This document shows, in pieces, positions 45,861 through 53,931 of a stretch of DNA of 64,000 nucleotides (positions are counted from its first letter, which is position 1; every line of letters begins with the position of its first letter). Both the position numbers and the translations under genes were made by a program. The stretch lies in assembly GCF_006546835.1 (NCBI RefSeq), contig NZ_VICB01000023.1, forward strand, positions 28,416-92,415, in the 5' to 3' direction. Under the pieces are notes generated by a model, which did no database searches, had not been told where the DNA came from, and was given only the letters and a program-made list of their open reading frames with translations. This DNA comes from Actinomyces johnsonii. Lineage in GTDB: Bacteria > Actinomycetota > Actinomycetes > Actinomycetales > Actinomycetaceae.

Positions 45861-47324
45861 GTGGGAATCGAGATCTGGGCCGTCATTGCCCTCATCACGG
45901 TTCTCTCCGTGTACCTCCTTCCGTATTTGGTGGGGCGCCGCGAGATGGCGCGGCGCTCCAATGTCCAGGACCGCTACTCTGCTGAGCTGCGCGTCCTGGC
46001 CACGGGTGCCGCCGCCGTCGAGCACGGCAACACCTGTGCGAGCAGTGGGCATGCGGAGCTCTTTCGACGTCGACCGGAGGTGAGGGTGATGAATAGGCCC
46101 GCTGTGAGGAATGTGCGTGCTGTGCGCACGGAGCGCGAGCTCAACCATGCCCGTCAGGTCCACGCCCGGGGGCGCGAGCGCCGGCGGGTCGCCGCCTCGC
46201 ACCGCGGGATCGTCGCTTGCGTTCTGCTTGGGGTGTCGCTGGGTGCCTGGGTACTGGGCTTCGTGACGGCCCTGCCGTGGTGGCCCGCCCTGCTGCCCAC
46301 CGCCCTGCTCGGGGTCTCGATGGTGGCCGGCCGCCGCGCCGCGTTGGCCTCCGCCGCGGCCGACCGCCGCGAGCGGCGTCGGATCGCCGAGATCGAGCAC
46401 ACCCTGGTGACCCTGACCGGTCGCCGTTCCTCGGCCTCGGTCGTGGCCGCGCCCCGTTCCGTCGTCGACGGTGCGCGCAGCGCCTCCAGCGGCGCCGACA
46501 GCTCCAGCGCTGCCTCACTCACCGGCGAGTCCCGTGCCGCGCAGGACCCGTTCATGGAACGGCTCGCTCGGGAAGGTGCCCAGCGGGCGGCAGCCCGCTC
46601 CGCGACGTCGGCCCAGGAGACCGCGGGCCCCGCTTCTGCCGACACCACCACCGAGACCATGTCCCCGGCCGCTCCCTCGTCCGCATCGGCGGCTGAGACC
46701 GCCGGTGCTCGGCCCTCCTACAGCACGGATTCCGAGGCGGATCGCCCCGGAGCGAGCGATGCCGATCTCGATACCGTCCTCGATGCGACCTCGCGCGACG
46801 ACGAGAGGAGCTCATCGCGTACCCAGGACGTCGGCGCCTCATCTCCCTCGACCCCCTCCCGCCGTCTGGTCGGCTGGGGGAAACTCTTCGCCGAGGCCAG
46901 CGCGATCGCGCGGGAGACGCACGAGGCTTCGGCATCGGCCCCCGATGCTCCCGCACATGGCCGGCAGGTCGCTCCTCCGGCCGCCTCCGAGTCGGCCTGC
47001 CCGGCCGAGGGCCCGCAGACTCCCGCTGCCGGCGCGTCCGTCGAGGGCGAGGAGGTGACCCAGGAGGAGACGACGACGTCGACCCCGCCTCAGGGCTGGC
47101 GGCCGGTCCACGTGCCCGCACCGACCTACACTCTGGCGGCCCGTGCACCCCGGCGCTCCTACGCCGACCCGGTGGTCGACCCGGGCACCTCGGCGCCGGT
47201 GCCCGCGCGCCCGCAGACGGCCCGTGCATACGTCCCGGCACCGGTGGAGGACGATGAGGAAGAGCTCTTCCACCCCATCGACCTCGACGCCATCCTCGAA
47301 GGGCGGCACGCGGCCGGCGAGTGA
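45861..47324 (+). CDS. membrane protein with long disordered tail (Rv0996-like by position)
   Basis: 487 residues. TM1 is at the very N-terminus (IWAVIALITVLSVYLLPYLV), followed by a basic region with REMARRSNVQDRYSAELRVL and VRTERELNHARQVHARGRERRR. Two further TM helices follow (IVACVLLGVSLGAWVLGFV, WWPALLPTALLGVSMVAG), then a basic stretch and about 300 residues of Ser/Ala/Thr-rich disordered sequence ending in PVEDDEEELFHPIDLDAIL. The position after moeA and the acetyltransferase matches Rv0996. The GTG at 45861 lies 6 nt after TACCGT, possibly leaderless. Function unknown; a scaffold at the membrane is conceivable. Confidence 0.75.
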   Translation: MGIEIWAVIALITVLSVYLLPYLVGRREMARRSNVQDRYSAELRVLATGAAAVEHGNTCASSGHAELFRRRPEVRVMNRPAVRNVRAVRTERELNHARQVHARGRERRRVAASHRGIVACVLLGVSLGAWVLGFVTALPWWPALLPTALLGVSMVAGRRAALASAAADRRERRRIAEIEHTLVTLTGRRSSASVVAAPRSVVDGARSASSGADSSSAASLTGESRAAQDPFMERLAREGAQRAAARSATSAQETAGPASADTTTETMSPAAPSSASAAETAGARPSYSTDSEADRPGASDADLDTVLDATSRDDERSSSRTQDVGASSPSTPSRRLVGWGKLFAEASAIARETHEASASAPDAPAHGRQVAPPAASESACPAEGPQTPAAGASVEGEEVTQEETTTSTPPQGWRPVHVPAPTYTLAARAPRRSYADPVVDPGTSAPVPARPQTARAYVPAPVEDDEEELFHPIDLDAILEGRHAAGE

Positions 47325-47448
47325 TCGTCGGGCCGTGTGGTGCGGCTGCCCGCCCGGGCAGCTCTGGGGAGTCTGGCGCGGTGGGCGGGCTCACCGCCAC
47401 CGAACTTGCCAGGACGCCTGGCAGCGGTGCTAGGATCGATCCGCACTT

Positions 47449-47521
47449 GGGGCTATGGCGCAGTTGGTAGCGCGTCTCGTTCGCAATGAGAAGGTCGGGG
47501 GTTCGAATCCCCCTAGCTCCA
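47449..47521 (+). tRNA. tRNA-Ala (anticodon CGC)
   Basis: 73 nt: acceptor GGGGCTA/TAGCTCC, D stem GCGC/GCGC, anticodon stem TCTCG/TGAGA with loop TTCGCAA, and T arm GGGGG-TTCGAAT-CCCCC. The anticodon CGC reads GCG. Upstream TTGCCA and TAGGAT may be its promoter, although the 19-nt spacing is long. Confidence 0.97.
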
Positions 47522-47530
47522 CCACCTCAG

Positions 47531-47570
47531 AGGTCCGTCCCGCCAGGAAGATGGCGGGACGGACCTTTTT
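47531..47570 (+). terminator. intrinsic terminator after tRNA-Ala
   Basis: A perfect 15-bp stem (AGGTCCGTCCCGCCA with its complement at 47552-47566), a 6-nt loop and five T residues make a textbook terminator. Confidence 0.92.
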
Positions 47571-47636
47571 CGACGTTGCCACAGCAGGCTCTCGCCGACA
47601 CGACCGCCTCGCCGGGGCGAGCGGTACTTATCGTCG

Positions 47637-47727
47637 GTGCAGAACTTTGATCTGGTGAGTTGTCGAAGCTTCGAGTCCGGCGTCGTGATCGAGGAGTACG
47701 TCCACACCATCCGGTAGCAGTCCACTG
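47637..47727. repeat. 91-bp direct repeat, left copy
   Basis: 83 of 91 bases equal the copy at 51513-51603, in the same orientation; the first 46 bases are identical. The two copies bracket the prenyl-synthase remnant and the ABC genes. The plus-strand frame VQNFDLVSCRSFES...TIR-stop is open in both copies, but coding status is unproven. The rest of 47571-47948 has no supported gene. Confidence 0.85.
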
Positions 47728-47948
47728 AGCACCTAGGCTTCACCCTGCGGATCGCGCCTTACCCGAATCGGGTGGAGCGGTGAGGGGAACTAGACGCTGC
47801 ACAGTCCTTTTCGCCGCGTCGGGCGCCCCAGCCCAGGCACGATTCCCTATTCATCATCCGCTCGGCCGAATCGAGCCCGTGACGCTCCGCGACCAGCCGG
47901 TGCTGAGTCGCGACGTTGCATTCGACATGGACGTGATCCGGGGAGTTC

Positions 47949-48266
47949 ATGGCCCACGATCCCAACGAATACCTGCAGTCGGTATTGCATCGCTCGACTT
48001 CCTATACCTATCGGATGCCGTTCAAGATCGGCGCGAGTATAGCCAATGCCGACGACCGGGCGGCGGAACTGGTCCGCATCCTGCGGGCAAGCACGACCGA
48101 TCAGCGCGAGCTACGAAACGCGGTCGGCATCATGCGGGAGCGTGGGGCGCTCACCGAGGCGCGGGCAATCGCAGATCAGCACCAGGACGCCTGCTTGCGC
48201 ATCATCTCCAACATGGACTTCCTCCACAGCGAGGATAGCGAGTTGTGGTGCAGTTTTATACCATAA
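47949..48266 (+). pseudogene. polyprenyl diphosphate synthase remnant (internally deleted)
   Basis: 105 residues. The first part, YLQSVLHRSTSYTYRMPFKI then GASIANAD, resembles the mid-protein helix of trans-isoprenyl diphosphate synthases (the [KR]xxxYTxxxPLxLGAxLAGA element). The second part, VGIMRERGALTEARAIADQH, resembles the C-terminal helices. The second Asp-rich DDxxD metal site that should lie between them is absent, as is the whole N-terminal half with the first one. It is therefore most likely a decayed gene, not an active enzyme. GGGGAG lies 3 nt before the ATG, and an in-frame TGA is upstream. It stands directly before the ABC genes in the low-GC island. Confidence 0.45.
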
Positions 48267-48301
48267 TTTTCGAACCGCGATCGATGGAAGGAAACATCCC
48301 T

Positions 48302-49006
48302 ATGACCACGTCCGTTGAAACCGATCGCGGGACCATCCGTGTCAGTTCGTTGACTAAGACGTACCCGGGGCCCACCCACGGCCTGAAGGTGCTCGACGAC
48401 GTTTCGCTCACTGCCGAGCGGGGCAGCTACATTGCTCTGCGAGGTGTCTCGGGTAGCGGCAAATCGACCCTGCTCAACATCCTGGGTGGCATCGAGGTGT
48501 TTGACTCAGGAAAGGTCGAGGTGAGTGGGGCAGACCTGGGAACCTTGTCGCGAGGACAACGCACTGCCTTCCGGGCCAGCACCATCGGTTTCATCTTCCA
48601 GTTCTTCAACTTACTGCCCACCCTCACCGCCTTGGAGAATGTGTCTGCAGCGCTCGAACCGCTGAATAAAGCGGCTGTTGAGCGGCGCGAGCAGGCGATG
48701 GACATGTTGGACGCAGTCGGGATCGCACACCTCGCCGGCAACTTCCCCGCCCAGATGTCCGGTGGCGAGCAGCAGCGCGTCTCGATCGCCCGGGCGATGG
48801 TCAAGCAGCCTCCGGTGATTCTGGCCGATGAGCCAACTGGTGCGCTTGACCACAAGAATGCGACGCAGGTGCTTGACTGCCTGACCCGGTTGCAACAGCA
48901 GATCGGCACCACGATCGTCGTCGCCACCCACGATCCAATCGTTATCAGCTATGCCACCGAGACCTGGGAAATGTGCGATGGCGCCATCGAGGTTGGTCGC
49001 TCATGA
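48302..49006 (+). CDS. ABC transporter ATP-binding protein (MacB/LolD type)
   Basis: 234 residues with Walker A GVSGSGKST (48-56), Q-loop FQFFNLLPTLTALENV, signature MSGGEQQRVSIARAM, Walker B VILADEPTGALD and a switch His in VATHDP. It should power the FtsX-like permease encoded next; their reading frames overlap by 4 bases. MacB/LolD-type pairs export peptides or lipoproteins, or act as mechanotransmission units, often in antimicrobial-peptide resistance. The ATG at 48302 follows AAGGAAA. Codon use is less GC-rich than in the surrounding genes. Confidence 0.94.
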   Translation: MTTSVETDRGTIRVSSLTKTYPGPTHGLKVLDDVSLTAERGSYIALRGVSGSGKSTLLNILGGIEVFDSGKVEVSGADLGTLSRGQRTAFRASTIGFIFQFFNLLPTLTALENVSAALEPLNKAAVERREQAMDMLDAVGIAHLAGNFPAQMSGGEQQRVSIARAMVKQPPVILADEPTGALDHKNATQVLDCLTRLQQQIGTTIVVATHDPIVISYATETWEMCDGAIEVGRS

Positions 49007-51375
49007 TCCAGATTCACAATCCGGCCCGTGTCCTTCCGCTCACCTCGCTGCAGAAATTCGCCCTCGGCTCGGCCTGGTCGATGGTCGGTCGGCTGATGCT
49101 GTTGATTGCGGTAGCGTCCATGGCCTTCTCGATGCTGGTTGGCGAGTACTCGGCGCTGTCGAGCATCACTAAGGCGCGTGATAGTTGGTATTCTGCGGGT
49201 CAACTCGCAGACTTGGAACTGCGATTCACCCCCGCACCGAACCAGTCGGCGCCGCGCTTCGATGAGCTGCCCGGGCTGACCGATAGTGCGTCCCGCCAAG
49301 TCCTGCCCGGACGCACAAAGCTGACCGGGGCCGACGACCTGGCGCTGACCGTAATCTCTTCCGATTCGGTATGGGCAGGGGCTCGGTTGAACATTCTGAC
49401 GCCTCTTGAGGGGACCCTTCTGACGCGGGACGACGAGTCAGGTGCATTGATCGACCAAGGCATGGCGCACTACCACTCGGTCGGTGTCGGTGACTCACTG
49501 GACATTGAGGTCGGCGGCACTACGCGAACCGTGACTGTGCGCGGGATCGTTCGAGACCCCGAGTTCCTCATCGCCCCGCTCAACCCGAGCCTGTTCATCT
49601 CCGCCAAGGACTCCATGGGCGTGGTTTACCTGCCCCCGTCGTCGCAGAGCGTGAATAGCGTGGTCTTCAACTTCGAACCGGGACAGGATCTCGACGCCGC
49701 TCGGCAGTCTGTTCTCGATGCGGCCGCCGCACAGCATTTGGCCGGGGCCTACGCCATGGAGCGGGAAGAGCAGTTCGCCTACCAGTATGTCGAGAAGAAC
49801 CTTGACGTCTTCGGCGTCGTCATTCCCTTGATGGTGCTGGTGGGAGCGTTGTCGGCTGCCTTCGTGTCGATGTTCCTGTCGGCGCAGTGGATTGCACGGG
49901 AGCGCAAGAGCATCGCAGTGCTACTAGTGCAGGGTCATCAACCCATCGCCGTGGCCCGCGCCTATGTCCTGCCCTACATGTGGCTGGTCGCCTGGACCAT
50001 CCTCATGGGTCTGCTGGGATCGGTGTTCGTAGGACGTGCGTTCCTGGAGAACTTCGCATCCTCGGTCGGGTTGCCGAGTGTGCCATTTGTCCTCGACCCC
50101 GTGGTGATCGCCATCGGTTGTGTTGGCACCCTGGTCGTTTACGGGCTCGGCGCAGCGCTTGCCTTTGCAGGGATCTTCCGGATGTCGCCGCGCGATGCGA
50201 TGACCCGCACCGTCGACACCGGTCGCGGCGGCCGCATCAGAGGGGCCTGGCTGGGGACTCTGGTGTCGAGCACCACAACCCGACTTTCAGTCAGAAACGT
50301 TCAGCGCAACCCGTGGGTGTCTGCCCTGACCGTGTTGGCCATCGCGATCGGCTTTGGCCTGACGGCGGCCTATTCCCTGTCGTATTCCTCGGTGATCGCC
50401 ACTTCTCGGTCAGCCGTTGACGGCAACGAGTGGGACTTGACTGTCGACTTCGTCCAACCACAGGCAGACGCTCAGGCGGCAGCCCTCATGGCGGAGGCCG
50501 GCGTGAGCGAGTGGACCCCGATCATCAAGACGGTGGCCCAAGCGACCAACGGTTCAGCCATCGAAAACCTGATGGTCGGCGGCTTCGACCCGCAGAACAC
50601 TTGGCACAAGGTCGCTCTTATCGAAGGTTCTGACATCTCCGAGTCCAATCTGGATGGCGTGGTCATCGAGGCCGGACTCGCTCACCGGTTGGCACTTGAG
50701 CCGGGCGATGTCCTCACGGTGGATGCAACCGGAACCAAGCACGAGGCCCAAGTAGTGGGGATCATGTCGTCTGCGTTGCCCGGTGAGGTTCGCTCGACGT
50801 TGGAGTTCGCGAGCTCGCTCACTGGAAGCAACCTGTTCTCGGGCGTGCTGGTCAAGGCCTCGCCCGGCGCGATTGCAGCGACCACCGCTGCACTGAACTC
50901 CGAATCGGGGGTGCAGCAGGCTTTGAGCAAGGATGAGATAGTCAAGCTGATCGTCGCGTCGTCCTCCCAGATCACAGCCCTGCTGTGGCTCGGTGCCCTA
51001 ACAAGCATCGCGGTGGCGCTGTTGTTCGTGGGGGCGTGTCTTGGCTATACGATCCTGGAACGAAGACGCGAGTACTCACTGCTCAGTTTGCTCGGTTTCC
51101 GCAACGGAGCGATTCGCAGCACTGTGGTCATGGAGGCGTCACTGCTCGGGCTAGCCGGCATCGTGATCGCCTTCCCCGTCGCCTGGCTGGTTTCGCGGCT
51201 GCTCAACGAGCGTATCTCGGATACCTGGTTCAATATCGACACCCACCTGTCGGCTCAACCATTCCTGGTGACGTTCTTGCCCGGACTCATCCTCCTACCG
51301 CTCGCCGCGCTGCCATTGGCCCAGTGGGTGCTGCGCGCCAGCGATCCAGGGAACCGCGAGCGAGGAATCGGTTGA
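49003..51375 (+). CDS. ABC transporter permease with two FtsX domains
   Basis: 790 residues. TM1 (WSMVGRLMLLIAVASMAFSML) leads to a large extracytoplasmic domain (about 55-260) and three TM helices of the first FtsX domain. A second TM anchor and extracytoplasmic domain follow, then the final FtsX domain (LLWLGALTSIAVALLFVGA, YTILERRREYSLLSLLGFRNG). This ten-helix layout is typical of Gram-positive bacteriocin-resistance and peptide exporters. It starts with ATGA overlap at the ATPase stop. It lies in the repeat-bounded low-GC island. Confidence 0.92.
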   Translation: MIQIHNPARVLPLTSLQKFALGSAWSMVGRLMLLIAVASMAFSMLVGEYSALSSITKARDSWYSAGQLADLELRFTPAPNQSAPRFDELPGLTDSASRQVLPGRTKLTGADDLALTVISSDSVWAGARLNILTPLEGTLLTRDDESGALIDQGMAHYHSVGVGDSLDIEVGGTTRTVTVRGIVRDPEFLIAPLNPSLFISAKDSMGVVYLPPSSQSVNSVVFNFEPGQDLDAARQSVLDAAAAQHLAGAYAMEREEQFAYQYVEKNLDVFGVVIPLMVLVGALSAAFVSMFLSAQWIARERKSIAVLLVQGHQPIAVARAYVLPYMWLVAWTILMGLLGSVFVGRAFLENFASSVGLPSVPFVLDPVVIAIGCVGTLVVYGLGAALAFAGIFRMSPRDAMTRTVDTGRGGRIRGAWLGTLVSSTTTRLSVRNVQRNPWVSALTVLAIAIGFGLTAAYSLSYSSVIATSRSAVDGNEWDLTVDFVQPQADAQAAALMAEAGVSEWTPIIKTVAQATNGSAIENLMVGGFDPQNTWHKVALIEGSDISESNLDGVVIEAGLAHRLALEPGDVLTVDATGTKHEAQVVGIMSSALPGEVRSTLEFASSLTGSNLFSGVLVKASPGAIAATTAALNSESGVQQALSKDEIVKLIVASSSQITALLWLGALTSIAVALLFVGACLGYTILERRREYSLLSLLGFRNGAIRSTVVMEASLLGLAGIVIAFPVAWLVSRLLNERISDTWFNIDTHLSAQPFLVTFLPGLILLPLAALPLAQWVLRASDPGNRERGIG

Positions 51376-51512
51376 TATGAGTAAGGAGTAGTTTTGCAAC
51401 GAGCTTTGTTGACGGTTCTACGGTGCCCGGCCTGCGATTAGCAGGTGGCGTTAGCGCCCTCAGCCACCGACGGTTCATTGATTGAGATTGAGGTAGTGCC
51501 GCTGGGACCGTC

Positions 51513-51603
51513 GTGCAGAACTTTGATCTGGTGAGTTGTCGAAGCTTCGAGTCGGGTGTCGTGATTGCGGAACACGTCCGTACCATCCGGTAGCAGTCCA
51601 CTG
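51513..51603. repeat. 91-bp direct repeat, right copy
   Basis: Partner of 47637-47727, with 8 differences in 91 bases, all within positions 47-79. It begins 137 bp past the permease stop. The sharp ends of similarity at GTGCAGAAC and CCACTG suggest a duplicated fragment or recombination site. Confidence 0.85.
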
Positions 51604-51813
51604 CGCGCCACCCACGTGGTGGCTGCCGCTGCGGCGAATAGCCCGCTGTGCCAGGCGAAGTCGGTCAGGAGGTCGTGGCCGGACCTCGATATCGAGGCAG
51701 AGACGGGGCTGGTGGACGGGCTCTCTATCCATCTGCTCATCAACCTCGACCCCGGCTTCAGGTGGCAGGCCCTGCGAATGATCGAGGCTGGCATCGACCG
51801 GCTGCGGCCGTAG
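51603..51813 (+). pseudogene. possible TetR-family C-terminal remnant
   Basis: The plus-strand frame ends with ETGLVDGLSIHLLINLDPGF, RWQALRMIEAGIDRLRP and TAG. The DGLxxxLLxxP pattern followed by a terminal helix is typical of the last helices of TetR-family ligand-binding domains. No HTH or start is present, and the sequence begins at the edge of the right repeat, so it looks truncated. It may be what remains of a regulator of the ABC genes. The assignment rests on a short pattern. Confidence 0.35.
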
Positions 51814-51906
51814 GCTCGGCCATCGTCCGGATGCGTGTCGGCCGCCGGGGCGACTTGACCTTGACATCGTGACAAGGCCTTTCCTTGGGAGCAGGAGGTG
51901 GTCCCG

Positions 51907-52641
51907 ATGACCCGTACAACCCCGCAGGACTTCCGCGTCGCGAATGCCTTGAGCGCTGAGAGTTCTTCGATCCGTCTGCAGGCGGCCCTGGCCATCGGGT
52001 CCGGAGCCGACGCCGACTACACGGAGTTGCTCGTCGAGCGGTGTGCGATCGAGCCGGACTTCTTCGTTCGGGACATGCTCTCCTGGGCGCTTACCCGCAT
52101 GCCGCCGGAGATCGTTCTGCCTCGCCTCCACCGGGAGCTCGACTCTGGGTGCAACCAGGCCCGCAGTCAGGCCCTGCACACACTCTCCAAAATCGGGGAC
52201 AAGAGCGTCTGGCCCTGGATCACCCGTGAGATGCTCGGCGATCCGGACGACGGGATCGCGCGGACCGCCTGGCGCACCGCCGTCGTCCTCGTTTCGGAGG
52301 ACGAGAAGGTGTCTCTGGCCGAGGAGCTGACGCGCCAGCTCGGTCGCGGAGACCGCAGCGTTCAGCTGAGCCTGAGCCGGGCGCTGATCGACCTCGGCGA
52401 GTTCGCCGACCCCGTCCTGGAGAAGGCTGCGCAGAGTCTCGATCCGAAGGTGGCTGCGCACGCCCGTGCCACCGAGCTGCTTCGGCAGGACCCTGAGAGA
52501 GGTTTTGAGGAGGCCATCTCCGAGGCGAGGCTGATGCTCACACCGGGGGCGCCAAGCGCGGAGGAGCCGGATACTAGCGTGACAAGAGCTGAATCTGCGG
52601 GGGATGACTCCGTGGGGGTGCAGGAGGCGATGGAGTGCTGA
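51907..52641 (+). CDS. HEAT-repeat protein
   Basis: 244 residues made of successive helical pairs typical of HEAT/PBS-lyase repeats (SSSIRLQAALAIGSGADADY, ELDSGCNQARSQALHTLSKIG, GDPDDGIARTAWRTAVVLVS, RGDRSVQLSLSRALIDLGEF). The last 35 residues are acidic and disordered. No catalytic motif is seen; such proteins bind partners. Start ATG 51907 has GGAGG 9 nt upstream. The stop overlaps the start of the MerR gene by 7 bases, so the two are translationally coupled and probably act together. Confidence 0.85.
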   Translation: MTRTTPQDFRVANALSAESSSIRLQAALAIGSGADADYTELLVERCAIEPDFFVRDMLSWALTRMPPEIVLPRLHRELDSGCNQARSQALHTLSKIGDKSVWPWITREMLGDPDDGIARTAWRTAVVLVSEDEKVSLAEELTRQLGRGDRSVQLSLSRALIDLGEFADPVLEKAAQSLDPKVAAHARATELLRQDPERGFEEAISEARLMLTPGAPSAEEPDTSVTRAESAGDDSVGVQEAMEC

Positions 52642-53624
52642 TCGGCGATGCGGCCCGGTCCTGTGGAGTGAGCGCCCGGATGCTCCGGCACTATGAGGCT
52701 CTGGGTCTGGTGCGGCCGATAGGCCGCACCAGCGCCGGCTACCGCGACTACTCCGCCGAGGATGTCCGCAGAATCTTCCAGGTGGAGAGCCTTCGATCCA
52801 TGGGGCTGTCGCTCAAGCAGGTGGGGCGCGCTCTGGAAGACCCGGACCTGACGCCCGCCGCGCTCGTCGTTGACCTCATCCGGTGCACTGAGGAGCGTCT
52901 GGCCCAGGAGCGCGAGCTGCTCGACCGGCTCCGGGCCATTGACGCCTCCGCGCCTGCCGACTGGCGCGATGTCCTGCGCGTCATTGACCTGATGCGAGAC
53001 CTTGACTCGGAAAGTGCCGCACGCAGGCAGCAGGCCGTTCTGATCCGATCTGCGGGAGCACCGGTCCCCGTCGAACTGCTGGCCGAAGCGCTTCTGAGCG
53101 AGTCCGAGCCGGATGTCGCGGGTGCGCTGCGCTGGGCCATCGCCCGATCTGGCGGTGATGCGGTGGCGGCGCTGCGCGCCGGTGCTCGCGCAGAGGATAC
53201 GGATGTTCGACGGCGCGCGGTTCGGGCGATCTCTGAGGTGCCCGAGGCGCCGGGCGCCGCCGTCGTGCTCACACAGGCCCTCGACGACCCCGACGCGGTC
53301 GTGCGCGATTGCGCCGCTCTGGCGCTGGGGCGATGCGGTATGACCGAGGCCGTCCCCGTCCTTGTCGCGATGGTGGTCGAAGGCGCCCACGATGTGGAGG
53401 CGGCGGAGGTGCTGGGAGCGCTGTGCCACGACGATGAGCGTGCGTCCTGGATTGTCAATGCTCTGACCGACGAGCTCGCCGCGCCCACCGCCGGGACCGC
53501 CGTACGACTGCGTCTGACTCAGGCTCTCATCGAGCTCCCGGTCGCTGCCGCCGGAGAGGCGCTTCTCCGGTTGACCCGCGACTCCGACCCCGCCGTCGCC
53601 CGCCTCGCCTCGGTCTTCGCCTGA
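52635..53624 (+). CDS. MerR-family regulator with C-terminal HEAT-like repeats
   Basis: 329 residues. The N-terminal MerR winged helix is clear (LIGDAARSCGVSARMLRHYE, GYRDYSAEDVRRIFQVESLRSMGLSLKQVG), followed by the dimer coiled coil (about 80-115). Where a small-molecule-binding domain would sit, there are about 200 residues of HEAT-like helical repeats (AEDTDVRRRAVRAISEV, DDPDAVVRDCAALALGRCG). GTG start within the end of the HEAT gene. A natural reading is that the partner HEAT protein or another protein, not a small ligand, controls it. Confidence 0.9.
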   Translation: MLIGDAARSCGVSARMLRHYEALGLVRPIGRTSAGYRDYSAEDVRRIFQVESLRSMGLSLKQVGRALEDPDLTPAALVVDLIRCTEERLAQERELLDRLRAIDASAPADWRDVLRVIDLMRDLDSESAARRQQAVLIRSAGAPVPVELLAEALLSESEPDVAGALRWAIARSGGDAVAALRAGARAEDTDVRRRAVRAISEVPEAPGAAVVLTQALDDPDAVVRDCAALALGRCGMTEAVPVLVAMVVEGAHDVEAAEVLGALCHDDERASWIVNALTDELAAPTAGTAVRLRLTQALIELPVAAAGEALLRLTRDSDPAVARLASVFA

Positions 53625-53640
53625 GTCCTGAACGAGCGGA

Positions 53641-53663
53641 GCCATCGAGGACGTATCGATGGC
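53641..53663 (+). terminator. hairpin after the MerR gene
   Basis: GCCATCGA and TCGATGGC form a perfect 8-bp stem with a 7-nt loop, 16 bp past the stop; flanking CTGAAC/GTTCAG could add an outer stem. Confidence 0.45.
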
Positions 53664-53931
53664 GTGTGGCCGGGCTTCTTCGTGGTTCAGGCTCAATGGC
53701 GGGTAGTCGACGGAGGATTCGCAGTTTCCTACAACAGTGCAGTGATCTCGCTCACATACGATTGGTGCTGATCGGCGGAACTGCGCGGATTCGTGCGGAT
53801 CTCTGGATGTCTGACATGTTGTGGTCGTCGACTGGTGTGACGCTTATACGACTTTTGTATGCGGTGATGGCGATCCGGTGCGTACCCTGGAACAGAAACT
53901 GACCGCATGGACTGTTAACTGGAGAAACATC
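53664..53931. other. upstream region of the deacetylase gene, lower GC
   Basis: No gene is supported. ATAC and GTAT half sites flank GACTTTT at about 53848-53862, near where a promoter would be expected. Nothing firmer is visible. Confidence 0.3.

Noticed and set aside
47455..47658. Open frame MAQLVARLVRNEKVGGSNPP
   Set aside because: It is the well-known artefact of translating a tRNA gene; tRNA-Ala occupies this position.
47759..47965. Minus-strand frame of 68 codons in the island
   Set aside because: No ribosome-binding site and no recognisable motif; it overlaps the start of the prenyl-synthase remnant.
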